DNA of 64,000 nucleotides from Pseudoips prasinana (taxonomy: Eukaryota; Arthropoda; Insecta; Lepidoptera; Nolidae), in NCBI GenBank assembly GCA_951640165.1, contig OX621256.1, positions 2,294,001-2,358,000 of the forward strand, given 5' to 3'. The position numbers were made by a program, and so were the translations under genes. Positions 11,701 through 20,535 of this stretch are shown here, in pieces. How positions within the stretch are numbered: position 1 is the first letter of the stretch; each line of letters opens with the position of its first letter. The notes beneath the pieces are model-generated. The model was not told where the DNA came from. It searched no databases and was given only the letters and a program-made list of their open reading frames with translations.

Positions 11701-14700
11701 CTCGGTCGCGGCACTATATTAAGCGTAGAGACACTAACCTCCGTGTTCATACATGAGCGACGCGCATCACGCGAATCTGCTTGAACCGGCGATCGCAGGA
11801 TATTGCGCTTAGGTGTACGCGAAACATGCTCAACTCGAGATAGCGACTCAACACGGCTTGGGTTTCCCTCCGACACTCTCGTATCACAAACACCCGAACG
11901 CCCCGGCCTAGGTGAAGTCCGAGACGCATCTTCTAATGCCTTAAGACGAGTAAGCATTGCCTGCATTTCGAGCCATAACCTAAAATTTTCGTCTAGCGAT
12001 CGCTCGCGACGCTCACTGTGGCGACTACCGTGCCCAGGAGTATACCTATCCCGGCGATTCACACTATAATCGCGCTCACGATTCGACATAACGAAAATAA
12101 TACAACTAAACAACAACAAAAGCCAACCAATTAACCACATAAAACTGCACAACAACAACAAAAATATTTGACCTCACCGATAATTGCAAAACACACAAAT
12201 AACTAAGTGGGCGAAAGAAGAATCCCACTTCTGATCTAAGGAATAAGACCAGACGTAGCTTTTTTAAAACAAATTTTAATACAACTTACGGAAACAAAAA
12301 TCACAAATAACAAACCAATCATTATAATTCAAACAAAGAAAACGAACAAAAGAAGTAAAATCACCCGCACTACACTAGGCTAACAATTATAGACAAAGAC
12401 TACGAATCGACCCACAATCGGACAGAGTAACAGCCTCGACAACTGTTGGACGGGAAAGAGAGCGATGCCGGCGAGGCATCACCTTTTTATAGAAAATCCC
12501 CACTCTTGTTCTACAGTATATAATAAATTTGCGTATTTTCAGAGTTATGAATAATTATTACAAGCCATGAAGTTCTGTGTCGTGATGGCATAGAATATCA
12601 TCACCCCATCTCATCCTGTGAGGGCATAGAAATCGTCTGAGGGAATACCTGCCAGAGAATGGGCATCAGCATTTTTCTGTGAACTATGACCATCAAACTG
12701 CGATCGCCGACGCATATGCAAAGCGTGGCGATTATGGCATATTCCCCCATTCTTTGGGGGAGGCTTTTGTCCAGTTGTGGACAAATTCTGAAGTACCTTT
12801 CAATTCTTAGAAAATAGCTTTTCTGAAGAATACGCCACAATTTCGGCAATGTCAGAGTATAGTGATAGTACAATAAAGAGATTATGAGGTGAAAAGAGAA
12901 TTGTTTAGCTGCTTGACATACTTTTAGAGGCAGGTGTCTACAACACAGACAGACACACACATACATATATGAATAGGTTAAACATAATAATTGGTATTAT
13001 ATAACTTTGGTGTATGTGGAGCACACTAAGATCAAAAATAAACATTAAAAAGATTATCTTCCCATGCAAGTTATTATTGGTATAATTAACAAACAGATTT
13101 TATTTAATTTGTTAAATAAATAAATATCTTGGGACAACTAACACACTGCTATCTGATCCCAAACTACAAAATTGTCCAAAACAGTGTTCTGTAAGATTCA
13201 GATAAAAATTGATCTTTTAAATAATTTTACTATTTATTCCAATGTTAAGAATCCTAAAAATAACACATTTAATCAAACTGTTCAAATTGGACATAAAAAA
13301 TGTTGTTCATACAATTATTATTATTAAGCCTTTATTGCCAACAAGGATAAATTATAATATTACATTACATAATTAAATACGAGTATAAGTTATTGGGTGT
13401 TGGCGTGTCTTTGCGACACGAAGGCCTCCTCCAGCGCTTTCCAGTCTACTCTCTCTTGAGTTGTTCTCTCCCATAGTGGACCTGCAATCTTTCTTATGTC
13501 ATCAGACCAAAAAATAACACAAATTTAATCAAACTGTTCAAATTGGACATAAAAAATGTTGTTCATACAATAATAGCCTTTAAATTTCGGACATATCCCA
13601 TAGATTTTCTAAAAGATCTTTTATGCTTGCATTTCCTGCCAGTAACAAAATCAAAAATAAAGATGGCTACAAAATTGAGAGAACATTTCTCAAGTGATGC
13701 TCGGTCATACATGTGGTGCACTGGTTAATATCCCTGCATGGGGCAACTATTTGAGTGACCCAAAATATAAATAAAGCCTGAGTCGGCTGTGTTTTGTTCT
13801 TGGATTAACCCCCCAATTATACAGGAATTTATTTCCTACATAGTGTTGTAAGATTTAATTTATATAGATTTGATTTTAATTTTTCCAGCGGAAGAAGCAG
13901 CAAAAGACTATACAGAAAAACTAACAAAGGTATTTGGAAATGAAGAGTTCAAATTCGACCTGCTACTCCTCGGCATGGGTCCAGATGGTCACACCTGTTC
14001 ATTGTTCCCCGGGCACCCTTTGCTGGATGAGACTTCTTTGAGGGTTGCACCAATTACAGACTCCCCAAAGCCACCACCGGCTAGAATTACATTGACTTAT
14101 CCAGTGATAAACAATGCCAGGAATTGTATTTTTGCAATTAGTGGTGCGGGGAAAGCTGATATGGTTAAAGTAAGTATATTTTCATTTTTATAGGTCGACT
14201 GTCTTTATAGTCTAGCGGTAGCGTTTTCCGTAGATAATGAGGTCCTGGGTTCAAATCCCGGGCCGGGCCAAAAAGTAATTTAGGGACTTTTCCGTAAAAA
14301 AAATTCTCAGTATCAGCCTGAAGTCTGGTAGTTGGCGGTATTACACCCCCGTGCCTCGGAGAGCACGTAAAGCCGTCGGTCCTGAACCTGAACTCTGTCC
14401 GGTCTCGCTAGTCGTCCCTTTGGAACATGAAAGTGATGAATAGAAAGTGCCCCTGCGTTTGCGCTCACACTTGTGCACCATAATTATGTCCTGCGCACTT
14501 GGCTAGTCTTCATTGAGACTAGCTGCCGTGGTCGAAATCCAAATTATAGCGATCTTACAATACACTTTCATGAAAATGATTATATTTGTCTCACATTTTT
14601 GTAAGTACTGTGTAACTTTGGTCTCCTGACCGTATGTGTGGCCCAGTAGTTAAGATAGTCAATCCCACACAGGTCTCCTATTTGGTGACCCATATATAGG

Positions 14701-15781
14701 TAGTTGTTCTGAGTGTAGATGTACTGTGTCCATGAATTGCATATTCTTTTACATCTATGGTACAGACGCCAGCACATCCAACTACCGCAATCTGTCAAAT
14801 TTCTTTTATAGATTTTCAACTTTATCACAAAAGCATAAGGTTCACTTTCAATTGGGGAAATTTGACAGATTGGGGTAGCTTGATGTGCTAGCGTCTGTAC
14901 ATGGAGTCATTTCATATTGGCAGGTCATTCTATTAATAAAAATAACACATTTTGACTTCGGTTTTGGATGTGACAGTTCATTATCTAACTAGACTTTTCA
15001 ATACGCAATAGGAAGATGTCGGGCACAGCAACATTTGTAAATAGGAAAGAAAATCATCATCGTCATCGGCCTGATATCGTCCACTGCTGGACTAAGGCCT
15101 CCCCCAAAGGTTTCTACCGTTGTCGTGGAGGAGTTTGCCGCGGAAACCGCGCTTGGCATGCGAGTTGGTAGTAGTTAGGTGGTATCTAGTACACAGGTGG
15201 CGCTGCTGTCTGACTAACTCCTGTATCCACCCACGGGATGGTATGGGATGGCTCTGTTATTCTTTCTGGGCTGGTAAAACATGCATCTTACTATTTCTTC
15301 AAGCGCAACTACACCATAATTTATTATAATTGGTTTATGCTACTTAATATTATAATGTAATATAATTATTTCGCTGGATGCGGATACCTCGATAATACAG
15401 GTATACCCTAGTTTAAGAGGTAGAGTGTTCTTGTACAGATTTTGCAACATAAAATATAAAAGTATTTCCAAACCAAATATTAAGCTATTTCAAACTCTGT
15501 ATGTTTTTTGGATAAATAAAGATTTTTATTATTATTAGCGCAAGACCGGCAACTGTGGTGATCTTTGGGGAAGGCCTTTGTCCAGCAGTGGACGTCTTTC
15601 GGCTGATATGATGATTTGCTATCATGTAAAAATTATGTTAAATGAATTCTACGTTTAACAAATAGTACTTAATTTTCAGCGTATTTTGAAAGACAAAGAA
15701 GACCTACCTGCGGGTAGAGTAAAGCCACTAAGTGGCTCGCTCTACTGGATCGTCGATGATGTGGCGGCTGTGCATCTCTAA
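5644..15781 (+). CDS. PGLS: 6-phosphogluconolactonase (four exons, 233 aa)
   Basis: This enzyme hydrolyses 6-phosphogluconolactone to 6-phosphogluconate in the cytosolic oxidative pentose phosphate pathway. Exons 5644-5761, 7207-7407, 13889-14169 and 15680-15781 join in frame (phases 1, 1, 0) to 233 codons plus stop, the usual length for the family. Family motifs appear in order: the sugar-phosphate loop [11 protein letters not shown], the conserved CDERVVP, the STFG strand, and the catalytic [16 protein letters not shown] with its His, then [17 protein letters not shown]. All donors are GT and all acceptors AG. The start at 5644 is the first ATG and gives a normal N-terminus. Intron 2 spans 6.5 kb because a retrotransposon sits just past the exon 2 donor. 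No frameshift or lost residue is visible. The gene converges on lingerer. Confidence 0.95.
5762..7206. other. PGLS intron 1
   Basis: An AT-rich intron with no recognised element. Short open frames near 6073-6470 and 6797-7176 have no family resemblance. Confidence 0.6.
7207..7407 (+). CDS. PGLS: PGLS exon 2
   Basis: The acceptor TTCTTTTCTAG|G follows a pyrimidine run. It encodes [12 protein letters not shown] through VVIKQGVS and contains CDERVVP. The donor CAG|GTATTG is followed within 10 bases by a retrotransposon insertion. Confidence 0.93.
7417..7697 (-). repeat. 3' LTR of the retrotransposon
   Basis: This 281-bp repeat matches 12235-12515 with no difference seen. On the - strand it starts TGTAGAACAAGAGTGG and ends TTATTCCTTAGA. 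Confidence 0.92.
7698..7720 (-). promoter_or_regulatory. Likely polypurine tract
   Basis: Immediately before the 3' LTR the - strand reads CAGAAAGGGCCG. It is the expected position for plus-strand priming but only partly purine. Confidence 0.45.
7995..8315. repeat. Tandem duplication inside the LTR element (about 160 bp x2)
   Basis: Copy one is 7995-8160 and copy two 8161-8315. Both start CCTAACTCA and end AAAAGCGTAT. They differ by a few substitutions and a 10-base gap (CGCACTTACG region). Confidence 0.8.
8374..8481. repeat. Tandem duplication inside the LTR element (54 bp x2)
   Basis: Two copies of a unit that begins CCACGTCTCGTCAGCGGCC, at 8374 and 8428. Near identical. Confidence 0.8.
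9254..9276 (-). repeat. Poly(T) tract (poly(A) on the element's sense strand)
   Basis: A run of 23 T on the + strand. Read with the LTR element it is an internal poly(A) preceded by AGTAATA, which suggests a reverse-transcribed polyadenylated sequence was captured in or inserted into the element. Confidence 0.6.
9700..10016 (-). mobile_element. tRNA-derived SINE, family C, nested in the LTR element
   Basis: The - strand head reads CACGTGTGGCGCAGTGGTT (A-box) with GGTTCGATTCCCG (B-box), followed by CTATTTGTGTGAACCAT and a body ending near the Cys-like GACTTGGTC region. The same head occurs at 62915 and 22375. Confidence 0.6.
11673..12089 (-). CDS. Gag-like N-terminal fragment of the LTR element
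   Basis: This frame begins [16 protein letters not shown], then an Arg/Ser-rich stretch, then [19 protein letters not shown], which could be a short helix, and more basic sequence. It stops after about 138 codons. Its position just inside the 5' LTR suggests a gag remnant. Downstream frames near 10940-11246 are also Arg/Ser rich in pieces but are interrupted. No zinc knuckle was found. The assignment rests mainly on position. Confidence 0.45.
   Translation of the reverse strand: MSNRERDYSVNRRDRYTPGHGSRHSERRERSLDENFRLWLEMQAMLTRLKALEDASRTSPRPGRSGVCDTRVSEGNPSRVESLSRVEHVSRTPKRNILRSPVQADSRDARRSCMNTEVSVSTLNIVPRPRDQLLSPTT
12220..12234 (-). promoter_or_regulatory. Primer-binding site complementary to tRNA-Leu
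   Basis: Directly after the LTR, the - strand reads TCAGAAGTGGGATTC. This is the exact complement of the last 15 encoded bases before the 3' end of the tRNA-Leu(CAG) at 3583-3666. It lacks the usual TGG plus the two bases opposite the CCA tail, so pairing would begin inside the acceptor stem. Confidence 0.7.
12235..12515 (-). repeat. 5' LTR of the retrotransposon
   Basis: The partner of 7417-7697, at the 5' end of the leftward-reading element. It is followed on the - strand directly by the primer-binding site. Confidence 0.92.
12520..13260. other. PGLS intron 2, right of the LTR element
   Basis: AT-rich intron sequence. A short piece at 12735-12775 (GGGGGAGGCTTTTGTCCAG) resembles the RTE-type LINE 3' end also seen at 15053 and 15558. 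Nothing else is recognised. Confidence 0.5.
13261..13570 (-). mobile_element. RTE-like LINE 3' fragment between 53-bp direct repeats
   Basis: The - strand of about 13390-13508 encodes [20 protein letters not shown] followed by [16 protein letters not shown] and stop, the C-terminal style of RTE-like LINEs. The insert is flanked by a repeated block (13261-13313 and 13515-13570) that contains AATCAAACTGTTCAAATTGG, identical apart from a 2-base indel. This is an unusually long duplication. Confidence 0.6.
13889..14169 (+). CDS. PGLS: PGLS exon 3 (catalytic exon)
   Basis: The acceptor is TTTTTCCAG. It encodes [12 protein letters not shown] through GKADMVK with the [13 protein letters not shown] active-site motif. 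The donor is AAA|GTAAGT. A SINE starts 26 bases downstream. Confidence 0.95.
14195..14550 (+). mobile_element. tRNA-derived SINE, family B (full-length)
   Basis: The A-box is TAGTCTAGCGGTAGCGT and the B-box GGGTTCAAATCCCGGGCC. The body follows through TTGGCGGTATTACACCCC, GTGCCTCGGAGAGCACGTAA and CTAGTCGTCCCTTTGG to a CATTGAGACTAGCTGCCGTG tail. It lies 26 bases past the PGLS exon 3 donor. Confidence 0.75.
14625..14740 (+). mobile_element. SINE family C, degenerate
   Basis: The head GTGTGGCCCAGTAGTTAAGA, then GTGACCCATATATAG and TTGTTCTGAGTGTAGATGTA follow the family C order with many changes. Confidence 0.5.
14763..14897. mobile_element. Hairpin MITE, CAGACGCCAGCACATC family, copy 1
   Basis: The ends are CAGACGCCAGCACATCCAAC and the reverse complement of CAGACGCTAGCACATCAAGC, bounded by TA. 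The interior is nearly self-complementary (AATCTGTCAAATTT). It shares sequence with copies at 19037 and 36815. Confidence 0.85.
15053..15617. mobile_element. Inverted pair of RTE-type LINE 3' ends
   Basis: 15053-15112 on the - strand and 15558-15617 on the + strand both read GGGGAGGCCTTAGTCCAGCA or a close variant, then GTGGAC and a GCTGATGATGA-type tail. This is the common 3' terminus of lepidopteran RTE-like LINEs. The DNA between them is unremarkable. Confidence 0.55.
15680..15781 (+). CDS. PGLS: PGLS exon 4 (terminal)
   Basis: The acceptor is AATTTTCAG. It encodes [14 protein letters not shown] through [11 protein letters not shown] and stop TAA, matching the C-terminal strand and helix of the family. 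Confidence 0.92.
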   Translation, partial: RILKDKEDLPAGRVKPLSGSLYWIVDDVAAVHL

Positions 15782-15885
15782 GGATTTATAGCATAAGTGT
15801 GAGGGAGATGCAGCTATGCTGAATGTAAAGTGACAATATCTCTCATTAGCGGAGCTAGCGTGGAAACAAATACTCTTATCTAAAT

Positions 15886-16153
15886 AATATCCTGGGACAT
15901 CCTGGGAATTTACACACGGTAATCTGATCCCAAACTAAGCAGAGCTTGTACTATGGCAACCAGATAACTGATATACTGCATATAAGTACTACTTTTCTTT
16001 TGTAAATACATACTTATATAGATAAATTATATAGTATAAGTATGTATTTACAAAAGAAAACTAGTACTTATATGCAGTATATCAGTTATCTGGTTGCCAT
16101 AGTACAAGCTCTGCTTAGTTTGGGATCAGAAGACCGTGTGTGAATAATGTCCT
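15886..16153. repeat. Large inverted repeat of SINE family A tails
   Basis: About 120-bp arms match almost perfectly. CACACGGTAATCTGATCCCA through CTATGGCAACCAGATAACTG and ATACATACTTATATA on the left mirror the right arm. The spacer is about 10 bases. It lies about 100 bp after the PGLS stop codon, within range of its 3'UTR. Confidence 0.85.
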
Positions 16154-16503
16154 AAAATAAGAAGATAAGTGATAGGAAAACACGTGTCTTCGACTGCATA
16201 TATAGTGCATATATTTCATAATTTACCATACATTTTTGGTTCCATTACAAATCTAGTACGGTGTAGAGAGATAAGAACCTTTGTAGCCACGATAGCTCGG
16301 TAGATTAAGACTTCATAATACCAAAGGGTTCTGAACAACGCGATGGACAACAGTGTCAATATTCTACAGCTGGATTCTGTAGAGTGTATGTCAAAATCTG
16401 TAATAAATTTCAATCTGGTTAATTAATTAAGTTAATATTCTGGTTAATTTACAAAACAATAATATAAAATTTGGTTCAGGAATAATGGAGAAATGGCGTA
16501 ACT

Positions 16504-16680
16504 TCGCACTAATATTATAAATGCAAAAGTTGTGTGTTGTGTGAGTGTGTATGTTTGTTACTTCTTCACGTCTAAACGGCTGGAGCGATTTTAATAAAAT
16601 TTGGTATGGAGTTAGCTGACACCCTGGATTAACGCATAGGCTATAATTTATAAAATTTAACGCGGGTTAAATCGCGGGTC
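16504..16680 (+). mobile_element. Helitron-type element, truncated
   Basis: It starts TCGCACTAATATTATAAATG (5' TC), carries CTTCACGTCTAAACGGCTGG, and reaches AACGCGGGTTAAATCGCGGG but lacks the CTAG end. Confidence 0.65.
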
Positions 16681-16689
16681 AAATTGATA

Positions 16690-17840
16690 AGCTCCTTCTT
16701 TTGAAATGGAGGTTGATAGGAAGAAAGATTAAATGTTGATTCCTGAATCATATTTATTACGTTGTATTTTGAAGTTGGTTCCTCTAGGGCAGTATTTATT
16801 AAGGAATCGAAACACGAAACCTCTTTTAAGTTGAGCGATTTGTACATTGCATTGATTAATCCGGTTCTCAAGATACGCTGCCAGATGTTGAGAATGAGAT
16901 TAAATTTTTAAGTCCTAACCCTAGATTTATGTCTAAGCATGTTGTTCGGAATCCTGCCTTTACATGGCTGTTAAACACCCATGTAATATTTAAGCCGAGG
17001 GGCCTTAATTTTTATTTAGTCTGTTATTATCATTCCAAATGTTGTTATTGAAACTAATAATTGTTATTAATGTTCTTCTTCTTATGTATGTGATGGGCAG
17101 AAGTTAACATTTTGTAAGGGTTGGTCAAGGCGCCCCGTAAGCCTCTGTCATGGCTTAACGACTGTTGTCTAAAGACTACAACGCTAATCCTGTCAGCCAT
17201 CTATAAACTGCTGAGGCGCTCATAGCCAAATGCTCTCACCGGTCCGTAACTGATCCGCGAGGGCAAGCAACTAGGCTTGCGATTAGTCCATAGATGGGTG
17301 ACAGCCAGATGATTAATTTCTGAGCGTCAAAGGCAGGTTAAGATGTCGGTCCCGGTTATAGTCATGAGTAAACCATGTCAGAGGCTTACTGGACGGTTTG
17401 CCTCAGAGACCTCGCCGGTCCCGTACAGACCGGTGAGTGCAGCAGTTGCCTGCGCGCCGCGTTTTTTATATTAATTATTGAATACTAAATTAAGTACAGT
17501 TAAACCTCTGTATAAAAATGGACTGTATGGAAACTACCTACAAACGGTCGAAACGACACACTCATACAGACATGCGTATCGACAAGACCCCTAAGCGGTT
17601 GTCGCGGTGCTGTCAGTAGTGAGTGCCGCGTCAAAACGAGTGGTCGCGTATACGTTTATCTCCGCAATTTTATTTTTTAAATCCATGTGCGTATTGCGTA
17701 GTATATGGCTGTTTGAACTGTGCTTCATCAAAACGGGAGCTTTCGTATTTTAACCGTCCTGCCGATTTATAAAACAAATATGTTTTAATAAAAAACAATA
17801 AGCGTAGTTCAATAGAGCGTAGGTAATTATTTCATCAACT
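16690..17840. other. Intergenic DNA, origin unclear
   Basis: 16690-17050 is AT-rich and holds a 76-codon - strand frame with no recognisable family. 17060-17460 is a more GC-balanced non-coding block (GGCGCCCCGTAAGCCTCTGT) that looks like a repeat, but I could not assign it. Confidence 0.35.
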
Positions 17841-18065
17841 ATAGTGGGGCCAATTTAATAGATTACATTTGACACTTCATCAAAATTCAACAACCGACGG
17901 ACATAGAATATTATTTATTTTCTCATAGTTAGTCCTGCACATTTGCATTTTTTTTTCAATAACGAGTTATCTTTATTGTAATAATTACCAAATAAGGTAA
18001 TTTTACAATTCACTTTACTAGTAACTGACATATGTCAAATTTAATCTATTAAATTGGCCCTACTA
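17841..18065. mobile_element. MITE with ATAGTGGGGCCAATTTAATA ends
   Basis: The left end is ATAGTGGGGCCAATTTAATA followed by GATTA. The right end is its reverse complement with one change (ATAGTAGGGCC). The interior is AT-rich with no frame. About 225 bp. Confidence 0.75.
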
Positions 18066-18440
18066 TGTATAGGCTTAGTTAACTTACTGTCGATATTTAT
18101 ACTGTGGTTACACCTTGGTAAATAAACATTCTACGGACTATCTTGATTTGAGCTTTATAGTTAACCTCTACGATCAGTAGGCCTAACATTTAATTCATGG
18201 CTACATTAATGATAAAAAAGAAGCTTTTAGAGCTTATAGCAAAGTAACGAAATAAAAATTGATGTAGTCTCGTTAAGATTAATGCTTGAATAATAATTAA
18301 TATCTTCAAATTTTTTAAAGCCAATACTAAACAACCTTCAGTTTTGTGTACGTTCACAATTATTTTCTTCTGCCTACGGCCCTGCAGAGTGCTCGCGAAG
18401 ATGTGTACCTCTACAGCGTTCAACCAATAAAAACAGTTAT

Positions 18441-18850
18441 ACAGCGTGACCGAGGATTTGACGTTCTAACGCAAAATTTTGATACTTTATGATGAGGAGT
18501 ATCCGAATCAACCTCATTTAAGATTTTATGTTTTTTTGATGTTTGAAAATTTATGAGTCCTGAGCTCAAACCCTAATTTTGAACTTTTAAGTAAATTCTA
18601 AGTAAGTTGTGCAATGATTAGATAAACCATACTTTTTAGGGTGTTAGGTTAAACTATGCTAATTAGTTATCACAAAAAAAAACTGAACCAGAAATGTTCA
18701 ACAGAACGAGAAAAAAATCGAAAACTGATGTTAAGTGACATTTACGAATAAATTTAAAAAAAACTACGCATAATCGTAGAACATACATGGGGGTGATTCG
18801 GATACTCCTCATCATAAAGTATCTAAATTTTGCGTTTGAACGTCAACTCC
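18441..18850. mobile_element. TIR element family D, copy 1
   Basis: Inverted ends contain GACGTTCTAACGCAAAATTT and GATACTTTATGATGAGGAGT. The interior GAGTCCTGAGCTCAAACCCT is shared with the copy at 49706. The outermost bases are degenerate here. No transposase frame. Confidence 0.7.
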
Positions 18851-19036
18851 AGCTGCAACGGCAGCTGCAGCTTACACAGGGTCGACTGTAACGTATTGAT
18901 ATTGTTACCAAGCTAGGCTATATGTGTATAGAGTTTTCTTATCTTTATATAAAACTTAACATGTGATAAAATTGCTTTTCTTTAAACAGATATGAGCTTA
19001 TGGTGCATTGTAATAAGATTACTTTTATGAAAAGTA

Positions 19037-19171
19037 CAGACGACAGCACATCAAGCTACCCCAATTTTTCAAATTTCCCCAATTGAAAGTGAACCTTATG
19101 ATTATGTAATAAAATTGAAAATCTATAAAAGAAATTTGACAGATTGAAGTAGATGGGTGTGCTGGCGTCTG
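19037..19171. mobile_element. Hairpin MITE, CAGACGCCAGCACATC family, copy 2
   Basis: The ends CAGACGACAGCACATCAAGC and its partner are bounded by TA at 19035-19036 and 19172-19173. The central sequence runs in the opposite orientation to the copy at 14763. Confidence 0.83.
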
Positions 19172-19998
19172 TACATAATGCTGTAATTATTTTTATTATC
19201 TGTGTAAGAATTTTTTTTTTATACAAATTATGGACGGTGTACTTTTTGGCATCGTGTCGCTATATGCACCAGCTAGTGGTGTGAGGGGGCTAGCAATGTG
19301 TCGTCAATAGCTACGTATAGACACGAAGCGCTGCCCGGGTTGTGGGCACCTGAACAAGTAAGCCCGGGATCAGGTGGGTGCGGGCCGTCGAAAGTGTTCA
19401 ATGGTCCTACAGGTTTACCACTACGAGTCCCCCAGAAGCCCACATGCGTAATTTAGGGGTGATGTGCACGCTCTTTATACGTTAAAAAGCAGTTCCAGTT
19501 TATTATATTTAGTCTCTAATACCCCTCCTACAGCGCATTCCTCGTGAAGACCATTCTTAGTGGTAAACTGAATTTGATAACTTATTTTGATAATAAACGT
19601 TCGACTGGGAAATGTAGTACTTCTTATTCCACCTCCTTCCTTGGCTTTAAGTTATTGAGATATCAAATAAAAACAAAACCGGCCTAATGTGAGTTTGTAT
19701 GGAGCCTCATACAAAAATATTTTATATTTCTTTGTTTTACTCGACGATTGTACGATGATACTCTCCGTGTCCGACGCTCGCTCGGCCAGTTTTGTTGTTA
19801 TTTTATATCTCAGACTAACCCTTTAATTTCAATTTGTTGTTACAACGGCAATATAAAAATAATCATTTATATATACTCTGTGGAAATTTTAAATACACCC
19901 ATAGGCACATTTAACCGGTGTTCACTGCGGTTCGTTACCGCGTCAATAGATGGCACTGTTAAATTTACAGTAGTACAGTTTGAGTGTTTTATTTATTT
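19172..19998. other. Intergenic DNA
   Basis: 19250-19480 is GC-balanced (GGGTTGTGGGCACCTGAACA) and probably a repeat, but I do not recognise it. The rest is AT-rich with no gene. Confidence 0.35.
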
Positions 19999-20117
19999 AA
20001 AATTGTCATAATTTAGGCAATCGGTTGTTGAGTGCCCAAGCAGTTCAGGGGTGTGTTTGGGACCCCTGAACTTTTTGGGCACTCAACAACCGGCCACCTA
20101 AATTATGACAATTTTTT
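19999..20117. repeat. Long hairpin (fold-back MITE)
   Basis: The arms of about 54 bp read AAAATTGTCATAATTTAGG then GGTTGTTGAGTGCCCAA and GTTCAGGGGT, mirrored on the right with few mismatches. The loop is about 10 bases. Confidence 0.8.
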
Positions 20118-20535
20118 CATAATTCTATCCTAGCTTAATAAAGTTAGCTATAGTATTATATTGCTATAACTTTACGAAACAAAAATTAAACTTGTGTAAG
20201 TCAGGAAATGGTTTATTTAAGAATAAAAAAATTGCTTAATGTTCGTTAACCTTTTGACCGCCACGGTGTGTTTTTAAGTACAAAATAAATAAACTAAATT
20301 AAGTTTTCTGTGTTTCTTTTTCCTATTATTAAACACTACATTAATTTAATATTGTAAAACGAAACAAACATTTGTCGGCTATACCTGACCGTGTCAGTCA
20401 AAATAAAATAAAGTGTACTTACTCTAAATTATCCAATTAATATATGTATTCCCTCCCTTGGCTCTAATGACCTTTTGCAAACAATTTGGCAGCCCGTCCA
20501 TTACGTCTTGGATGTCACTTTGGGGAATGTTCTCC

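Larger units (their letters stand above)
7417..12515 (-). mobile_element. LTR retrotransposon, non-autonomous, in PGLS intron 2
   Basis: Two 281-bp direct repeats (7417-7697 and 12235-12515) read identically by eye and begin TGTAGAAC on the - strand. The target duplication GTAT lies at 7413-7416 and 12516-12519. A primer-binding site abuts the right-hand LTR and a purine tract abuts the left-hand one, so the element is transcribed leftward, antisense to PGLS. The interior (about 4.5 kb) has only a short basic gag-like frame and no reverse transcriptase or integrase motif that I can find. It would need another element's enzymes. Identical LTRs imply a recent insertion. Confidence 0.9.

Noticed and set aside
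16641..16871. 76-codon - strand frame with a protein-like composition
   Set aside because: It overlaps the Helitron end, no family is recognised, and no splice partners are found. Left unassigned.
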